Assembly (NCBI GenBank): GCA_937894335.1
Contig: CALCRU010000076.1
Span: 1 to 29,664 of the forward strand
Source: an uncultured Treponema sp.
GTDB lineage: Bacteria; Spirochaetota; Spirochaetia; Treponematales; Treponemataceae
Direction: 5' to 3'
Length of the DNA stretch: 29,664 bases
Shown here: positions 28,372-29,664 of the stretch, in pieces
How positions within the stretch are numbered: the first letter of the stretch is position 1
How the letters are laid out: each line of letters begins with the position of its first letter
Program-made: the position numbers and the translations under genes
The notes under the pieces: generated by a model
The model's input: only the letters and a program-made list of their open reading frames with translations
Databases searched by the model: none
Told to the model about the DNA's origin: nothing

Positions 28372-29664
28372 CTAAACTTCCAGATTCTTCATAGTAACCT
28401 TAATCTCGTCCATTTCCTGCTCAAGGCGTTCGGCAGCCTCAGAAAGTGCCATCTGAACTTCCCTCATCTGAGAAATGCTGGTCATAAGGAGGGTACTTCC
28501 ATCACTCTGCTTCTTAACCGCATCATGCACCAAATCTTCCTGAGTCTTAACCTTTGTAGAAAGAGAAACAATGGAATCAAATTCCCTAGAAACAACATTT
28601 GTCCGTTCGGAAATTTTATCTATAAGGCTCTTCATCTTTTTAAGAACCTCGTTTATAGACTGAGTTTCCTTACTTGAATTTTCGGCCAATTTTCTAATTT
28701 CGCTTGCAACAACAGCAAATCCTTTACCAGCATCGCCAGCGTGGGCGGCCTCAATAGCAGCATTCATGGAAAGAAGGTCAGTCTGCTTGGCTATAGAGTC
28801 AATCATGGTACTCATTTCAACCAAATCCCTAGAGCGCTGTTCCATGTCGGCAACTAGGTCAAACACCTGGTGCAGTCCGTTCTTACCCACGGATGTAGCC
28901 TTTTCCAAATCGTTAACAGACTTTACATTTGTATCGAGTATTCCATTAATTGAACTAATATTCTGGGAAAGTTCCTCTACCGCAGAAACAGAAGTAAGAA
29001 CGCTCTTGTACATTTCTTCCGTAACACTTACAACCGAGCGCACATTTTTCTGAGAATCATCAATGCAAGAAAGGCTCTTGTCGGAAACCTTCTGGATTTT
29101 ATGGTTAAGTTCTTCCTTAAACTCCTCGTTCATTTTGTGCATTACATAGTGATGACAGTGCTCCAACTTGTTAACACCGTTAAAAACCGCCTCGGCCATC
29201 TGATAGCAGGATTTGTATCCGCAGGCCTGACAGTTAAGGATATCCTTTTCGCTAGTCTTTCCAAGCTTTTTAAATATCTCCTGAACCTGAGCTTCTGTAG
29301 GATGCTTAATGCTTTCGTTTACCACCGCACTTCTGTCTTCGTACTTTCGCCTGTAGATGTCTTCCTTCCAGTAGCGGTCTATAGTTGCATCAAGTTTCTT
29401 AAGAGCTGTCTTTTGGGTTTTGGGATTGTCCAGCTTCCATTCTGAACTTCGCTCTTCCATGCGCTTTTCCACATAGCCTTCAAGTTCGTCCAGAGGCATC
29501 TTCTGATTTACAGTACCGGCACCACAGTTACAGCCCTTCTCGCAGTTAAGGCAGTCAATAAGCTGATAGACAGGAGTTTTTCCGTCCTTAATATCCTTGG
29601 CAAGATTTTCTAGGGAAACACTGATTAATTCCCCGCAAAAAACAGGAAATCTGTGGTATAATCG
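28372..29664 (-). CDS. [FeFe]-hydrogenase-like/Fe-S domain chemoreceptor fusion (5' end outside window)
   Basis: The frame is open through the right edge: 430 residues are visible, and ATG 29499 is internal. Domains in order: the C-terminal end of an [FeFe]-hydrogenase large-subunit-like domain with a Cys-rich motif CLNCEKGCNCGAG (38-50 of the visible part); a linker; a small Fe-S cluster domain with CQACGYKSC (145-153) and Cys170; and a methyl-accepting signalling domain with the hairpin tip IAKQTDLLSMNAAIEAAHAG and GKGFAVVASEIRKLAE. No transmembrane helix is seen, so it is probably a cytoplasmic sensor for redox state or H2 passing signals to CheA/CheW. Whether the N-terminal part holds an H-cluster cannot be seen here. 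Treponemes are known to encode hydrogenase-type H2 sensors. Confidence 0.88.
   Translation of the reverse strand, partial: RLYHRFPVFCGELISVSLENLAKDIKDGKTPVYQLIDCLNCEKGCNCGAGTVNQKMPLDELEGYVEKRMEERSSEWKLDNPKTQKTALKKLDATIDRYWKEDIYRRKYEDRSAVVNESIKHPTEAQVQEIFKKLGKTSEKDILNCQACGYKSCYQMAEAVFNGVNKLEHCHHYVMHKMNEEFKEELNHKIQKVSDKSLSCIDDSQKNVRSVVSVTEEMYKSVLTSVSAVEELSQNISSINGILDTNVKSVNDLEKATSVGKNGLHQVFDLVADMEQRSRDLVEMSTMIDSIAKQTDLLSMNAAIEAAHAGDAGKGFAVVASEIRKLAENSSKETQSINEVLKKMKSLIDKISERTNVVSREFDSIVSLSTKVKTQEDLVHDAVKKQSDGSTLLMTSISQMREVQMALSEAAERLEQEMDEIKVTMKNLEV

Overview
The window looks like a chromosomal segment of a treponeme (genus Treponema, Spirochaetota). This rests on the EF-Tu sequence, on tuf standing directly in front of a merged S10-spc-alpha ribosomal protein cluster that lacks rpsD, infA, adk and map, and on the gene sets around it. 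The species cannot be named from the sequence alone.

Left part (1-5021): a gene-poor, repeat-bearing stretch (1-676) holds a leftward promoter, eight degenerate ~20-base repeats and a foldable GC-rich element. Then come ridA, a bidirectional terminator, a leftward lipoprotein-ldhA pair, and rightward rlmE plus a LysM/M23 peptidase. Middle (5060-12969): four rightward units. These are cheR-cheB (receptor adaptation); a polyprenyl synthase-TPR-RseC-like operon; and pyrG-lptC-lptA-lptB, which is tightly overlapped and links CTP synthesis to an envelope lipid exporter. Several of these units start with a sigma70-type promoter whose -10 box lies only 6-12 bases before the start codon, so the transcripts should be leaderless or nearly so.

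Right part (13013-28318): one long leftward block in the order tuf, rpsJ, rplC, rplD, rplW, rplB, rpsS, rplV, rpsC, rplP, rpmC, rpsQ, rplN, rplX, rplE, rpsN, rpsH, rplF, rplR, rpsE, rpmD, rplO, secY, then rpmJ, rpsM, rpsK, rpoA, rplQ and a small zinc-ribbon protein of unknown function. It is punctuated by a terminator-like hairpin between tuf and rpsJ, hairpins between rpsJ and rplC, an internal promoter with a structured leader before rpmJ, and two hairpins between rpsK and rpoA. A strong candidate promoter about 460 bases upstream of tuf implies a long structured tuf leader or a separate small RNA. At the right edge is the 3' part of a gene joining an [FeFe]-hydrogenase-like C-terminus and an Fe-S domain to a chemoreceptor signalling domain.

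Most notable: PyrG has Asp in place of the nucleophilic Cys of its glutaminase domain (GIDLGMQ instead of G-x-C-L-G-M-Q) with an altered oxyanion loop, so it should depend on free ammonia. Other points of interest are the leaderless promoter pattern, the hydrogenase-like chemoreceptor, the tuf leader with two repeats competing for one pairing partner, and the repeat/fold elements at the left edge.
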